Source: Rhynchopus sp. YZ270_cl-10 (Eukaryota > Euglenozoa > Diplonemea > Diplonemida > Diplonemidae). Taken from it: a DNA stretch of 64,000 nt. The position numbers and the translations under genes were made by a program. Below are positions 30,231 to 39,772 of this stretch, in pieces. How positions within the stretch are numbered: position 1 is the first letter of the stretch; every line of letters starts with the position of its first letter. Under the pieces are notes generated by a model. The model was not told the DNA's origin. It worked only from the letters and a program-made list of their open reading frames with translations, and did not search any database. Where the stretch lies: NCBI GenBank assembly GCA_964035575.1, contig OZ037879.1, positions 682,001 to 746,000 of the forward strand, written 5' to 3'.

Positions 30231-30286
30231 AGTTATTGATGCAGGCACCTCCGAGTAACCCACAATGCTAGCCATAGATGACACAC
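30231..30286 (+). repeat. Dispersed hairpin repeat, family F
   Basis: GTTATTGATGCAGGCACCTC then CGAGTAACCCACAATGC then TAGCCAT. Confidence 0.6.
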
Positions 30287-30630
30287 AAGAAAAATAAATC
30301 GGGAAGAAAGATGGGAAACATTAAACGGATGACACAAGACATACACATGTCCCATTGTTGATGGGTTGCTGTGCAAAAGGTTGGAGATAACGTTTGAATA
30401 AAGTGCGTGGACTGGATAAGGTCTACGCTCACTTCGATAATATGCATTTTAAAAAAATTGAAGATAGCTTGAGCGTGTCTGACATCACATCGAATTGCTT
30501 TTCTTTAAAAACAAAACTCGAATGTGTCAACACCTCTGTCGGCATGTACACATAGCCCTCCATTACAGTATGCATGCAATGCAATGCTATTAACACATAC
30601 ACATTTTTTTTCTGGTACACTGTTAGGTTA

Positions 30631-30898
30631 CTGGGGGGGGGTCGAATAGTGGATCCCCCCTAAATAGTAGATCCCCCCTGTATAAATTTTTTTCCACATA
30701 TTACCACAACTACTCAAAACATGAAATCTGTTGCTTTATTGGACTCATCGGGCATTTTTGTGACCTGGACATGGGGGGTCAGACTCCACTTTCGAGCACC
30801 TAAAATAGGGTCAAAAAAATTGGAGTCTAAAATTTAGGGGGGGATCTACTATTCAAAGGGGGATCCACTATTCGACCCCCCCCCCCCCCCCCCCCCAG
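30631..30898. mobile_element. 268-bp mariner-type MITE with double terminal motifs
   Basis: The ends CTGGGGGG...GTCGAATAGTGGATCCCCC are mirrored at the right, with TA on both sides (30629-30630 and 30899-30900). Each end carries a second, slightly different copy (AATAGTAGATCCCCCC). The right tip has a 21-base C run. No coding frame is present. Confidence 0.8.
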
Positions 30899-30996
30899 TA
30901 AACACACTGTCAGACCACACCCCACAAAAAAAAAAAAAAAAATCAAAAAATAATAAATGAATCAATGGGCATCTCTCTAGAGCCCTCTTTGCTTTT

Positions 30997-31809
30997 TCAC
31001 TTACACGGAGCCTCCCCAGTCACGCTGTTCAGCTGCCAATCATAGTCGAAATAGCTGAGGGTGCTGTTGATGCTTGCCATGTTTTTGGCGATGAAGGCAC
31101 TGTCGTCCTCTGTAAAGTAGGGCAGCAGGTACTGAAGGACGGAGGGGTGGAAGTCCCCCGGGAACCACGAGAAGATCTTGCTGACCTCCAGGGTCGTCGC
31201 GGTGCGGTCCAGCAGCGACCCCTTCTTCTCATTCCGCAGAAACGTTCTCATCGACCGCTCCATCTGCACCGTCACATTTTCGGCCGTATTGTTATAGGCG
31301 TTCATACTCAAGGAAGGGCACGACATGCCTGCACACACAATACACGCATGCACCAACTGGATCTCCTCCCAAGCAGGGTTAAATGTCGAAGGATTTCTCA
31401 ACGTCGCCTCAACCTCGTTCAGCGAAAAGCTCTTTCCCCCAATCACCCCGGCACCTGATTTGTCAAAGACGCCAACGATATCCCTGATTGAGTGAATCGG
31501 GGTGCCAAACATGCTGCATGGATGGTTGATGATCATGTCAATCACAAACGCATTGTATGCGTTCATATACAATGCATAGAAAGCGTCGCGTGTTGTCACC
31601 CTGCTCATATCCACTGCAGCCAGATCCTTAAGAAACATCGCAAAGTCTGGGTCCTCCTTAACAGCAGTGTAGTTCACAAGGTTCGTCACCACACCGGTTT
31701 TATCAATACTTCCCTGCGAAAGATGTGTCGAAAGCACACGGTTCCACGAAGAATAATCCATCACATCGAGAGACGCGAGCGTCAGACCTACACACAGAAC
31801 GGACAGCAT
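30997..31809 (-). CDS. Secreted DUF547 protein
   Basis: 270 residues. The N-terminus MLSVLCVGLTLASL is a short signal peptide. The body matches the DUF547 pattern: DAFYALYMNAYNAFVIDMII, then SIRDIVGVFDKSGAGVIGGK, SLNEVEATLRN and EIQLVHACIVCAGMSCPSLS, ending with KIFSWFPGDF. DUF547 is widespread in bacteria and eukaryotes and its biochemical role is not established; some members are fused to glutaredoxin or lipid-binding parts. A CTATAG acceptor stands about 18 bases before the ATG. Single exon. It is next to the redox/cyclase gene, but a shared function is only speculation. Confidence 0.85.
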   Translation of the reverse strand: MLSVLCVGLTLASLDVMDYSSWNRVLSTHLSQGSIDKTGVVTNLVNYTAVKEDPDFAMFLKDLAAVDMSRVTTRDAFYALYMNAYNAFVIDMIINHPCSMFGTPIHSIRDIVGVFDKSGAGVIGGKSFSLNEVEATLRNPSTFNPAWEEIQLVHACIVCAGMSCPSLSMNAYNNTAENVTVQMERSMRTFLRNEKKGSLLDRTATTLEVSKIFSWFPGDFHPSVLQYLLPYFTEDDSAFIAKNMASINSTLSYFDYDWQLNSVTGEAPCK

Positions 31810-32125
31810 TATACGGTGTTTATCCTATAGGGTGGGTATGGGGAAAATTGGGGTTAAAAGAATGCGGTGGGGATGTATGGCCAGATGAAGTCGCCAAGGT
31901 ACCCCCAGCCTGGAGGATCTCTTTGAAGACGTTGGGAGAGAGCTTAGCAGAGGTCTTTGTAGGCCCCCTCGCGCTAGCCAATGCATTTCTAGCTATAAAC
32001 CACAGCGGGTTGTTGCACAAAATCCAGGCTGGATAAATGGTTGGAATATGGAGGGGAGGTGTGGGGTTGAAAAAGTGTACAAACAGCCTTCTTTTTGTGT
32101 GTAACCCTAATGCTATCAGCAGTTT

Positions 32126-32188
32126 GTTGTGTCGACAATCGCCTAAGGACCCGCTTGGGGAACCTAGGGTCTGTACTCAACGTTGGCG
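32126..32188 (+). repeat. Dispersed repeat, family M, copy 1
   Basis: GTCGACAATCGCCTAAGGAC then CTGTACTCAACGTTGGC. Copy 2 is at 32594-32661, 470 bases on and in the same orientation. Confidence 0.7.
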
Positions 32189-32530
32189 TTTTTTTCCTTT
32201 GATTTTTGCGTGTATTTTATTTTTTTGACAAATCTGAAAAATACTTGAAAAGATGAATGAATGTCTCTCGCACGACACACATTGCACAAAGAAAAGAACA
32301 AGGATTGTATTGTTCGCCCACAACCTTTGTGTGTCGACAGCAACTACGAACATAAAAAAAAAAAAAAAAAAAACAAGCAAAAAAAAGCCAAGTTCATAAA
32401 GAAACCATACGTATGGGAAAGAAAGGTGGGGGGGCGAGAGAGAAAAAAGGGGAGGGGATCGAGGGAAATTTTCTTTTGCAATTAAAAACAAAAAAGAGAG
32501 AAAAAAACACAGGTAAGATGAATATTGCAT

Positions 32531-32563
32531 GGACGAACCGAAGCCTCTCATGCTTGGTCACTA
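32531..32563 (+). repeat. Dispersed hairpin repeat, family A
   Basis: GACGAACCGAAGCCTCTCAT then GCTTGGTCACT. Confidence 0.6.
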
Positions 32564-32593
32564 AAAAACAAAGGAACCCTTTTTTTTTTTCCC

Positions 32594-32661
32594 GTTGTTG
32601 TATCGAACAATCGCCTAAGAACCCACTTTGGGCTAATAGCGTCTGTACTCAATGTTGGCCG
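32594..32661 (+). repeat. Dispersed repeat, family M, copy 2
   Basis: ATCGAACAATCGCCTAAGAA then GTCTGTACTCAATGTTGGCC. Confidence 0.7.
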
Positions 32662-32785
32662 AAGCCTTTTGTACTACGGAAGGTATAGACGACAGTCGTC
32701 CTGAACCCTTCAGAGTAGCTTTCATGAAAATTTTTTCTTCCCCTCGGTGGTGTGATTTTTTTTCTAAAAAAAAAGGTGCAAAAAA

Positions 32786-32873
32786 GGTCCTTCTAAGGTC
32801 CTTCTAAGGTCCTTCTAAGGTCCTTCTAAGGTCCTTCTAAGGTCCTTCTAAGGTCCTTCTAAGGTCCTTCTAA
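32786..32873 (+). repeat. Microsatellite-like array, 8 x 11 bp
   Basis: Eight perfect copies of GGTCCTTCTAA. All units are identical, so the array is young or actively homogenised. Confidence 0.95.
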
Positions 32874-32934
32874 GGTATACCACCCCTAGATAGGGCACAC
32901 CACTCGGGGTAGTTTTTTTTCCCCTTCTTTTTTT

Positions 32935-32983
32935 TTGAAAAACTTGGTTGGATTAGTGTAGACACAGGATGAACTCCACTATT
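32935..32983 (+). repeat. Dispersed hairpin repeat, family B
   Basis: GAAAAACTTGGTTGGATTAG then TGTAGACACAGGATGAACTC then CACTAT. Confidence 0.7.
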
Positions 32984-33375
32984 TGTTTTTTTTTCTTTTT
33001 CTTTTTTTCCCCCCCCCCCATTTTTTGCGTAAAACTAAACAAACAAGAGACGTTTGAAAAAAGACTAGATACACCCAGTTTGCAACATGCAACTGCTCGG
33101 AGGAGTTTTTTCTTTATCTTCATGCTACAGGGGAGGGCATGATGCAGAATCTGGACTGTGAAGTTGGAAGGTGGCCTTTTTTTTGAAACCGTATTCCAAA
33201 AAGCACCGACGTGTCCTGAAACATTTCAAGGCATTTCCCCCCTCACAAAGATAGTACAAACATATCTCCCCTCCTCTGCAGTGGGTAACCATAGCAATCG
33301 CATACACTTGGTTGAGACTTTCCCCCCCCCCTTCCATTCCGCTTAACAGACTGCGTAAAAAGAGAGAAAAAAAAC

Positions 33376-33520
33376 TGAAGTTGCTGATGCAGGCACCTCC
33401 GACTGACCCACGTACGATACCAGCCATCCGGATGAAAGCACAAATAGGGGAAAAAAAAGGTAGAGTTGAAATACAAAGCCCTCTCGTGGCAGTGTACCTT
33501 GGTATGACCGGGTGTACCGA
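33376..33520 (+). repeat. Joined copies of hairpin families F and C
   Basis: F (GATGCAGGCACCTCCGACTG to CCATCCGGATGAAAGCACAA) is followed by C (TTGAAATACAAAGCCCTCTC to GGTATGACCGGGTGTACC). This is the best-preserved tandem of the two families. Confidence 0.7.
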
Positions 33521-33690
33521 GAAAAAGATCAACCCTTTTTTTAATCGACCATCCATTTCTAATGTCCGGTGAGAAGTGAATAAAAGAAGAGAAAAAAAAA
33601 CAAAGAAAACAAATAAACGGGATGTATTTTCCTCGAAGAAATTTAAAAAAAGAAAAATAAATCATTCAACGTTGGCCACCTCATTAGTTA

Positions 33691-33730
33691 TAAATTTGAA
33701 ACACAAGAGAGCAAATCCTTGTGTGAGAAC
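33691..33730 (+). repeat. Dispersed hairpin repeat, family K
   Basis: GAAACACAAGAGAGCAAATC then CTTGTGTGAG. Confidence 0.5.
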
Positions 33731-34331
33731 AAACCTTTTTATTGATTGTGGTGGTGGAAGGGGGGGTTGCGGGTTGAGGGGAGAGGAGAAAGCCCCTGCG
33801 ATGAGACACAGCTGGCTTTCCTTTTAGCACAAATAGGGGGTTACAGTGATGGCAGGCTGGGTTTTAACTCGGGTTTTTATTGGGTTTTTATGTACCGTTT
33901 TTTCCCCGAGAAATTTAGGTAAAAATGTGTGTAATTGCGGCTAGTTGTGTGTGGGTGTAGCGTGTGCAAAAACGCCACCAGCAAGTGAGTGTTAAGGATT
34001 CGCAAAACTAAATTGTAAAGGGGGGTTACTGTGCTGTTCATGTTGCACCCTTCCACACACACACAAAGCCAGAATCAACACCACCATTAAAAAACGCAAA
34101 ACTAGTGACGCTGCTGCTGTAGCTTCTTACTGGGGTGTTTTTTTATTGGATTTTTTTATTCTCGGAACCCGCGGTTTTTTGCCATCACTGGGGGGCTAGG
34201 GCGGGGGGGGTAGACCTTCGTTCGCACACGGTGTTGTTATACAACTGTGAAACCACAAGTAACAACCACACGTCAAAGTCAATTACTTCACCGTCGCGTA
34301 GAGATTACAAGTCGCAGTGCCACAAAAAAGA

Positions 34332-34373
34332 GTTTGTAAGATGGTTATAAGCCTCTGTGCTTAGTCACCTTTA
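34332..34373 (+). repeat. Dispersed hairpin repeat, family A
   Basis: GTTTGTAAGATGGTTATAAG then CCTCTGTGCTTAGTCACCTT; stem TAAGC/GCTTA. Confidence 0.7.
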
Positions 34374-34693
34374 ACAATGAGGATAATCCCCTGAGACGTT
34401 CACCCCGAGGATGTGCACTACAGAACATCGATTTTTTTTCCACAACAAAAAAAAATGTGTTTTGTTTTGATGTATTTTTGTACGCAGCATTTTTTCAACC
34501 CACACCAAGGATGTATTAGCTGCCGTCAGCTCCTTGGTTTCATACTTATAAAAAAAGAAAATGAAAATGGGAAAGAAAAAGAGGGGTGGAGTAAATAGTT
34601 GAAATAGTGTTTCCGTGGTCCAAAAAAAAACGGACATGTCCTCAGAGATCGGTCTCGGGGAACATCGTTGACGTGCAAAAAAAGAAGAATGAA

Positions 34694-34739
34694 AGGTGAA
34701 GTTGATAGTGCAAAAAAAAAAACCCCCCCTCCCTCTGGG
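34694..34739 (+). repeat. Family D hairpin repeat, left part (interrupted)
   Basis: GGTGAAGTTGATAGTGCAAA, then an A/C run, then CCTCTGGG. The copy resumes at 35692 after the hAT MITE. Confidence 0.7.
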
Positions 34740-35691
34740 CAGGGGTCGCGCTAACTTGCTACCGACTACCGTAGATTTTTGGCGATTTTGCTCGGTACGT
34801 TTTTTTTTTGCAAACCAGGGTTTCCTTACTAAAACCGGAGAAACTCATATTTCATTGTAAGGTACCATAGCGTGTTTTTGCACACACATGTGACCCCACC
34901 GTGGAGAGCAATCGGCTCGCGCAATCAAAAGAAAGCAGAGAAAAGGGAAAATAAAAAAGACAAAAGTTGGGTACCGTGCGCCTGCGGCGCTACCTACTAT
35001 TATCAGTCAAGAACACCACAATTTCATCTGAAGCTGTGTTTTCAGACTTCAAAATGACCCTTGTTTACGAGAATCGGCAGTCTCGAAAAGTGCACAGGAA
35101 TAAAAAATGGTGAGAACTTAAATACCGAAAACTCGTCCATTTTTCCAAAATGACCCTATCACTTTCTGCAATTGCACGATGCGATCAGCAAAAACGCCTT
35201 TTTCGTGATCTGGGAACATGCTTGCAGGGGTTTCCTTACTAAAACCAGCGAATCTCACATTTCATAGTAAGGGTACTTTAGAGTGTTTTTGTACACACAC
35301 GTGACCCCACCGTGGAGAGCAATCGGCTCGTACAATCAAAAGAACGCAGAGAAACGGGAAAAAGAAAAAGACAAAAGTTGGGTACCTGCGGCGCTACCTA
35401 CTGTTCTCAGTGGTGTCAAAAAACGCCACAATTTCATCTGAAGCTGGGTTTTCAGACCTGAAAATGCCCTTGCTTAAGAGTATGGGTTCATATTTTGTGA
35501 AAATTTAAGTCACTAAAATTTTGTCCATTTTTCCGAATATGCCCCACCACAGAACGGGATTGGCTCGGAAATGCCTCAAATCACTGTTTTTTCACCCCCT
35601 GGTGCACAGCTGTTTCAGGTACGTTTTTTGGTACCGTTTTAAACTTTTTCCATTTTTTCGCCGGTTTTCCCCAAAATTAGCGCGACCCCTG
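34740..35691. mobile_element. hAT MITE, 952 bp, perfect 8-bp target duplication
   Basis: Ends CAGGGGTCGCGCTAA and its exact complement, flanked by CCTCTGGG on both sides (34732-34739 and 35692-35699). An 8-bp duplication with CAGGGG tips is the hAT signature. The interior is two direct copies of a ~240-bp block (~34818-35062 and ~35229-35468), each with TTTCCTTACTAAAACC, CACCGTGGAGAGCAATCGGC and a GC-rich J motif. No transposase is present. It is inserted into a family D hairpin copy. Confidence 0.9.
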
Positions 35692-35757
35692 CCTCTGGGA
35701 CGCAGGCACAATGACACTCTGCGCGTTATCGAACCCCGGAGTGTTGCACTTAGGAGT
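35692..35757 (+). repeat. Family D hairpin repeat, right part
   Basis: CCTCTGGGACGCAGGCAC, then a second stem region around GTTATCGAACCCCGGAGTGT. Confidence 0.7.
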
Positions 35758-35770
35758 TGCTAACAGAGAA

Positions 35771-35819
35771 AAGTTGGTAAGACTACTGCTAAGCCTCGGC
35801 TATGCTTTTTAGTTACCTT
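35771..35819 (+). repeat. Dispersed hairpin repeat, family A
   Basis: GGTAAGACTACTGCTAAGCC then TCGGCTATGCTTTTTAGTTACC. Confidence 0.5.
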
Positions 35820-35859
35820 AAAACCCCTCAAAAGACGTATACAAAAGGCGTGCTGCCAA

Positions 35860-35896
35860 CAAAGATCCGGTCTTTGTTTGTGCGATAAAGCCGGGC
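35860..35896 (+). repeat. Dispersed repeat, family L
   Basis: AAGATCCGGTCTTTGTTTGT then GCGATAAAGCCGGG; matches 23406-23450. Confidence 0.55.
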
Positions 35897-35992
35897 GTAA
35901 CAAAAAAAAAAAGTGGAAAAAGTCGAACTGCAATTGATCTTGGTGTGAATCAATGAATCAAACAAAACAAATTTACAAAAGCAGATTTTTTT

Positions 35993-36038
35993 TTGAAAAC
36001 GTGGTTGTATTAGTGTAACCCGAGAATGAGCTTCACTA
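35993..36038 (+). repeat. Dispersed hairpin repeat, family B
   Basis: GTGGTTGTATTAGTGTAACC then CGAGAATGAGCTTCACTA. Confidence 0.7.
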
Positions 36039-36191
36039 GATTTTTTTTTTTTTTTTTTTGCTTCGACAATTCCCCTGCCAAAGCAGGTTCTGTACAACAA
36101 TATCGCCCAAAGGTGTTTTGGACTAAGACGGTACAGCAATTCCTCAACCCATAAAAAAATAACCTTTTTGTTTTTTTTTGTTCAACAGAAA

Positions 36192-36234
36192 GTTTGAAAC
36201 ATGAATGGACCTAAGCTGGCGCACACACATCTTC
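36192..36234 (+). repeat. Family E/A-like hairpin repeat
   Basis: TTTGAAACATGAATGGACCT then AAGCTGGCGCACACACATC; diverged. Confidence 0.45.
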
Positions 36235-36312
36235 AAACAGGGCAGATCGCAACAACGTGCCCCGATAGGGGAAACCAAGAAGGGGATGGGAGTGAAGAGA
36301 AGAATCGGTAAA

Positions 36313-36428
36313 TGGTGCTCCGGGAGGGGTCGATATTTGACAGGTCGCTGACAACAGGGACTCTATACACACACCCCCTGATATTGACAGGTCGCCGACA
36401 GGTCGTTGACCGACTTCCGAAAGCACCA
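36313..36428. repeat. Family I element, ~116 bp with inverted ends
   Basis: TGGTGCTCCGGGAG at the left faces CTTCCGAAAGCACCA at the right. The interior repeats GACAGGTCG three times. The second copy is at 46451-46567, same orientation. Possibly a small MITE. Confidence 0.7.
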
Positions 36429-36768
36429 ATAAAGTATTTTTTGGTGCGCACACCTCAACGGATGCACATGAGAAAAAAAAAATACACATCAAAGGGTGAT
36501 AATGTCACACCCCTTGAGTGCTGGTACGTTACACCTTGACGTACAAAAAAAAGAGTGCCGACTTCGTAGGTTACAGTGGGGAAAAAAAAATACATCATAC
36601 AGTACGTGAAACACCGTATACTTTTTTCCCCCATAATTTGCACTCATTTGCACTCAAAATCATGAGATGTATATTTTAAGACACCCCGCAATTGAACGTT
36701 TCGAAACGGCTGGATACAACCAAGAATGTCAGGCTGAACACTGGAAAACCTTCAAAAAATAAAAGGAA

Positions 36769-37005
36769 TGGTTATTAATGAAGACACCACCGACTGACCC
36801 AGGTACGATGTCCGTCATCCGGATAAAAAGCACAAATAAAAGAGGGAATAACAATGGGACTATATGACAACCTAGAGAGTAAAGGGAGATAGGGGTTCGA
36901 GGGCGAAGAAAATAGATGATTATTTTTTTGTAAAATATCAGTGACAAATTCTTTAAATGAAGACAACTTTGAAAGACGAATGTGCCTTTCGGGCACACAC
37001 ATCTA
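36769..37005 (+). repeat. Family F copy and family E copy
   Basis: F at 36769-36837 (GACACCACCGACTGACCCAG, GGTACGATGTCCGTCATCCG). E at 36967-37005 (TTGAAAGACGAATGTGCCTT then TCGGGCACACACATC; stem GTGCC/GGGCAC). Confidence 0.65.
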
Positions 37006-37394
37006 CACATCTGGGTAGGGGGCAAAATAGCAAAAGAAAAACACAACGCAAAATCTGTCACAACAACAGACAATCCACGCGTAAAATTGATCCCCCCTCC
37101 TGTACTGAGCAAAAGCACAGAGAGCTTTTTTTTTTTTTTTTTTTTTGCTGACGCTTTTTTGAAATGTTGGTTTTTTTATCGCATCCGATATCAATCGGGT
37201 CAAAAGAATTAATCCACAGTACAAGGAAGAGGTGCTGTGCTCAAACCATCACCCCCCCTATCGTGAGGATACATTCCAATTGGAGATCTCAGCATGGTCA
37301 CATGACATAAAACCCCCGATGGTCACATGTGTACTTTATTTTTTTATTTTTTTGCAGGCTTCTGAAAAGAATGGAAACCCAAGAGACTTTTTTT

Positions 37395-37449
37395 TTGAAA
37401 AACTTGGTTGTAATAGTGTAACCCCGTCCCCGAGGATGAGCTTCACTAT
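37395..37449 (+). repeat. Dispersed hairpin repeat, family B
   Basis: GAAAAACTTGGTTGTAATAG then TGTAACCCCGTCCCCGAGGA then TGAGCTTCACTAT. A second truncated piece (GTTTAGTGTAGCC) is near 37490. Confidence 0.65.
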
Positions 37450-37551
37450 ACTTTTTTTTTTTTACCTTTTTTTATTTTTGATAAATCAGTTTAGTGTAGC
37501 CGGCATTCAGACCCCTTTTTTTTAAAACACTCAGAGTACCACCTGCCATCG

Positions 37552-37776
37552 TCACGGCGAAGTATCTAACAGAACTCCTTTAACGGCAGCTGCAACATGT
37601 CGGTCCACACCGGCCCTGGAGAGGCTGAGAAGGAGCTCCAGGTTCGTGGCTTCCATGCTAATGTTCGATGCACGCAGCTGCCCCTCCAGCACTTCAGAGG
37701 AAGGGTTTGACAGGGCATTCTCGTTGTAACGCTGCACTGCAGGGGCGTTGATTGGGGTGACTACTGTGGCACTCAT
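37552..37776 (-). CDS. MOZART1-like small protein (candidate)
   Basis: 74 residues. The C-terminal 40 residues (ASNISMEATNLELLLSLSRA then GVDRHVAAAVKGVLLD) resemble the two-helix core of MZT1 (L-x2-G-x3-E-x4-L-x-L-x3-G-V-x3-A-x-A-V-x2-L). MZT1 proteins are 70-90 residues long and recruit the gamma-tubulin complex to microtubule organising centres. A TTTAG acceptor stands seven bases before the ATG, which supports it as a real short gene. The match is short, so a different small helical protein is possible. Confidence 0.55.
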   Translation of the reverse strand: MSATVVTPINAPAVQRYNENALSNPSSEVLEGQLRASNISMEATNLELLLSLSRAGVDRHVAAAVKGVLLDTSP

Positions 37777-38923
37777 CGTTTTCTAAATATATTTTTTTGT
37801 GTAAAGCTGTATAAGATATTCTAAGGGAAGCAAACAGAGAGAGTCTACAGCTGTTGCAACGCGAGAGATAAAGAAAAGAGGAGGGTGATGGAGGGGGGGT
37901 TCAATACTGTGTGTCTTTGTGTCATGTACGTTACGATGAAAGATTCGTTGGTCAAAAAAGATCGAGAAAAAAAGAGGAGGGAGGGAGGGAAAAAATCTGC
38001 GTATAGTTTGCCGCGTTGCTGTTTTTTTTAAACAAATAGAAACTAAACACTCATCACACGATAAAACCCATGGGAGACAGGTTGTGGTGAAACGCACACA
38101 TTCTCGACCTGTTTGGCGAGGAGTGGCTTCTGCAGCGCGGTTCGTTCCCAGAACCGCATGGTGTGTTCAAAATGCTGTGTTTCCATTTCCTCCTTCATGA
38201 GGTGACAGAAAATAAATTCAAACGATGGAGCATGGGTATCATACCCAGCAACGCCTCCGATACTATTATTTGCAGCCTTTTGGGAAATACGAGACAACGG
38301 ATCTTTTTCCATACTATATTTTTTCCCCCGCGTGAGCATCTCACACGGTATCCATCCTGCGGTACAAACTTCTTTGGCAAACCCGCAACACATCACTTTT
38401 ATTTTAAATATCATACAGAGAACTCCCCAAGAGTCTTGGAGACTCTCCGATGGTGTTAGCGATTAAACGAGCAAAGTAAAGCGAGACAAACTCATTTCCC
38501 TAAGAGATTCATTTCAAATGAAAAATTAAGCACCGAATTTTTGTGGAGTGTGTAGAGACAAAAATCATAAACTTTTCTTGTGGATAAGTTTGTGTCGTGT
38601 TCACATCGCTCTCACCAAACAATTCGGGCACACTGCGTTTTCATTTCCCCTACAACCTTTGCAAAGCAGTTGCCTCAATTAAAAAAATCGCGACGAATCG
38701 CACAAAACTCTCATGGTGTTTCAATGTATGAAATGTGCATTCCGCAAAAAATATCACAATAACGAAGCACGCGGGGCAGAACAAAAAAAATTTTCCTTCG
38801 ACTTGAAATACAAAGCCCTCCACACCACCAATAGAGAGAACACCACAATGCACCTCCCATCTTCTCAAGAAAGCACACACCCCACTCTGAGACACCACCA
38901 CCTTTATAAGGCCACTCTCCATC
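37777..38923. other. Spacer between MOZART1-like and GST genes
   Basis: Contains the second copy of the 178-bp repeat (38038-38208), a truncated family C copy (38798-38829) and A-rich runs. No gene seen. Confidence 0.6.
38038..38208 (+). repeat. Second copy of the ~175-bp repeat
   Basis: Matches 13342-13519, same orientation; keeps GCGGTTC-x7-GAACCGC and the ACAGGT/ACCTGT pairing. Confidence 0.8.
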
Positions 38924-39772
38924 CTAATAATCCTCTGGCTTGAAGTCTGCCTTGCTGTGTCTCTCGCGAACTTTGTTCTGGAAGTAGCCGTTGACACGCT
39001 CCCCACGACGTACTGCTTTGCGTTCACGCAGCCGTTCACACCAGGCTGCGACGTTTTTATACGAATCCACCTGCAGAAAATCACCAGCATAGTAACCCCA
39101 CTTCAACACCGTCACCCACGGGAATATGGCCATATCTGCAATACTGTATTCCCCACAGACATACTCCTTACCTTCCAGCTGTTTGTCCAGCACATCAAGC
39201 TGCCTCTTTGTCTCCATCGAATACCTGTTCACCGCATACTCAATGTGCACAGGAGCATATTTATAGAAATGCCCAAACCCGCCTCCAATAAAAGGAGCGC
39301 TCGCCATTTGCCACATCACCCAGTTCATGACTTCAGTCCGTTTGCGGATTTCAGAGACGGGAGGAAGGAAGGCGCCGAATTTATCGGCAAGGTAAACAAG
39401 AATGGAGCCTGACTCAAAAACGCGAAGGGGTTCGTCTGAACCGTCACCGACACCGTAGTCGAACATTGCAGGGATCTTTGAGTTTGGGTTGACCTCAACA
39501 AATCCAGAGGTAAACTGTTTCCCAAGCAGCGGGATCTTCCACGCGTCATACTCCACACCAAGCTCCTCAAGCAGAATCGTTACCTTAATCCCATTCGGAG
39601 TACCCAAAGAGTACAACTGCAGTGCATGCTCCCCTCTCGGTAATGCCTGCGTAGTCCGTGCCCCTGCAGTAGGACGATTTACACCACCAAATGTCCCCTC
39701 TGATCCAGATGGAGGCGACCACACTTCAGGAACAACATAAGAAGCAGGTAAAGTGGGTTTGGTTCCAGACAT
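38924..39772 (-). CDS. YghU-type glutathione S-transferase
   Basis: 282 residues from ATG 39772; the upstream extension of the frame (to 40054) is a translation of A/T and G/A runs and was discarded. The N-terminal thioredoxin-like domain has YSLGTPNG then KVTILLEELGVEYDAW, FVEVNPNSKIPAM and FESGSILVYLADKFG, diagnostic of the bacterial YghU (nu-class) group, which uses a TPNG loop and shows disulfide-reductase activity with glutathione. The helical C-terminal domain includes WVMWQMASAPFIGGGFGHFY and EYSIADMAIFPWV. Length is close to E. coli YghU. Likely a cytosolic redox enzyme; ultimate bacterial origin of the family in this lineage is possible but untested. Confidence 0.9.
   Translation of the reverse strand: MSGTKPTLPASYVVPEVWSPPSGSEGTFGGVNRPTAGARTTQALPRGEHALQLYSLGTPNGIKVTILLEELGVEYDAWKIPLLGKQFTSGFVEVNPNSKIPAMFDYGVGDGSDEPLRVFESGSILVYLADKFGAFLPPVSEIRKRTEVMNWVMWQMASAPFIGGGFGHFYKYAPVHIEYAVNRYSMETKRQLDVLDKQLEGKEYVCGEYSIADMAIFPWVTVLKWGYYAGDFLQVDSYKNVAAWCERLRERKAVRRGERVNGYFQNKVRERHSKADFKPEDY

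Larger units (their letters stand above)
29875..30996. other. Spacer between cyclase and DUF547 genes
   Basis: Contains a purine/pyrimidine-rich 5' flank of the cyclase gene, one family F hairpin copy and a TA-flanked MITE (30631-30898). No gene seen. Confidence 0.6.
31810..37551. other. 5.7-kb gene-free repeat desert
   Basis: No supported gene. Contents from left: family M pair, family A copy, 11-bp tandem array, family B, F+C and K copies, a family A copy, a clean hAT MITE (34740-35691) inside a family D copy, A, L, B, E, I, F, E and B copies. Composition alternates between long A/T or C/G homopolymers and these short units. Confidence 0.6.

Noticed and set aside
32786-32873. CRISPR or coding repeat
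   Set aside because: Eight perfect 11-bp units without spacers and not within a gene; a simple tandem array.
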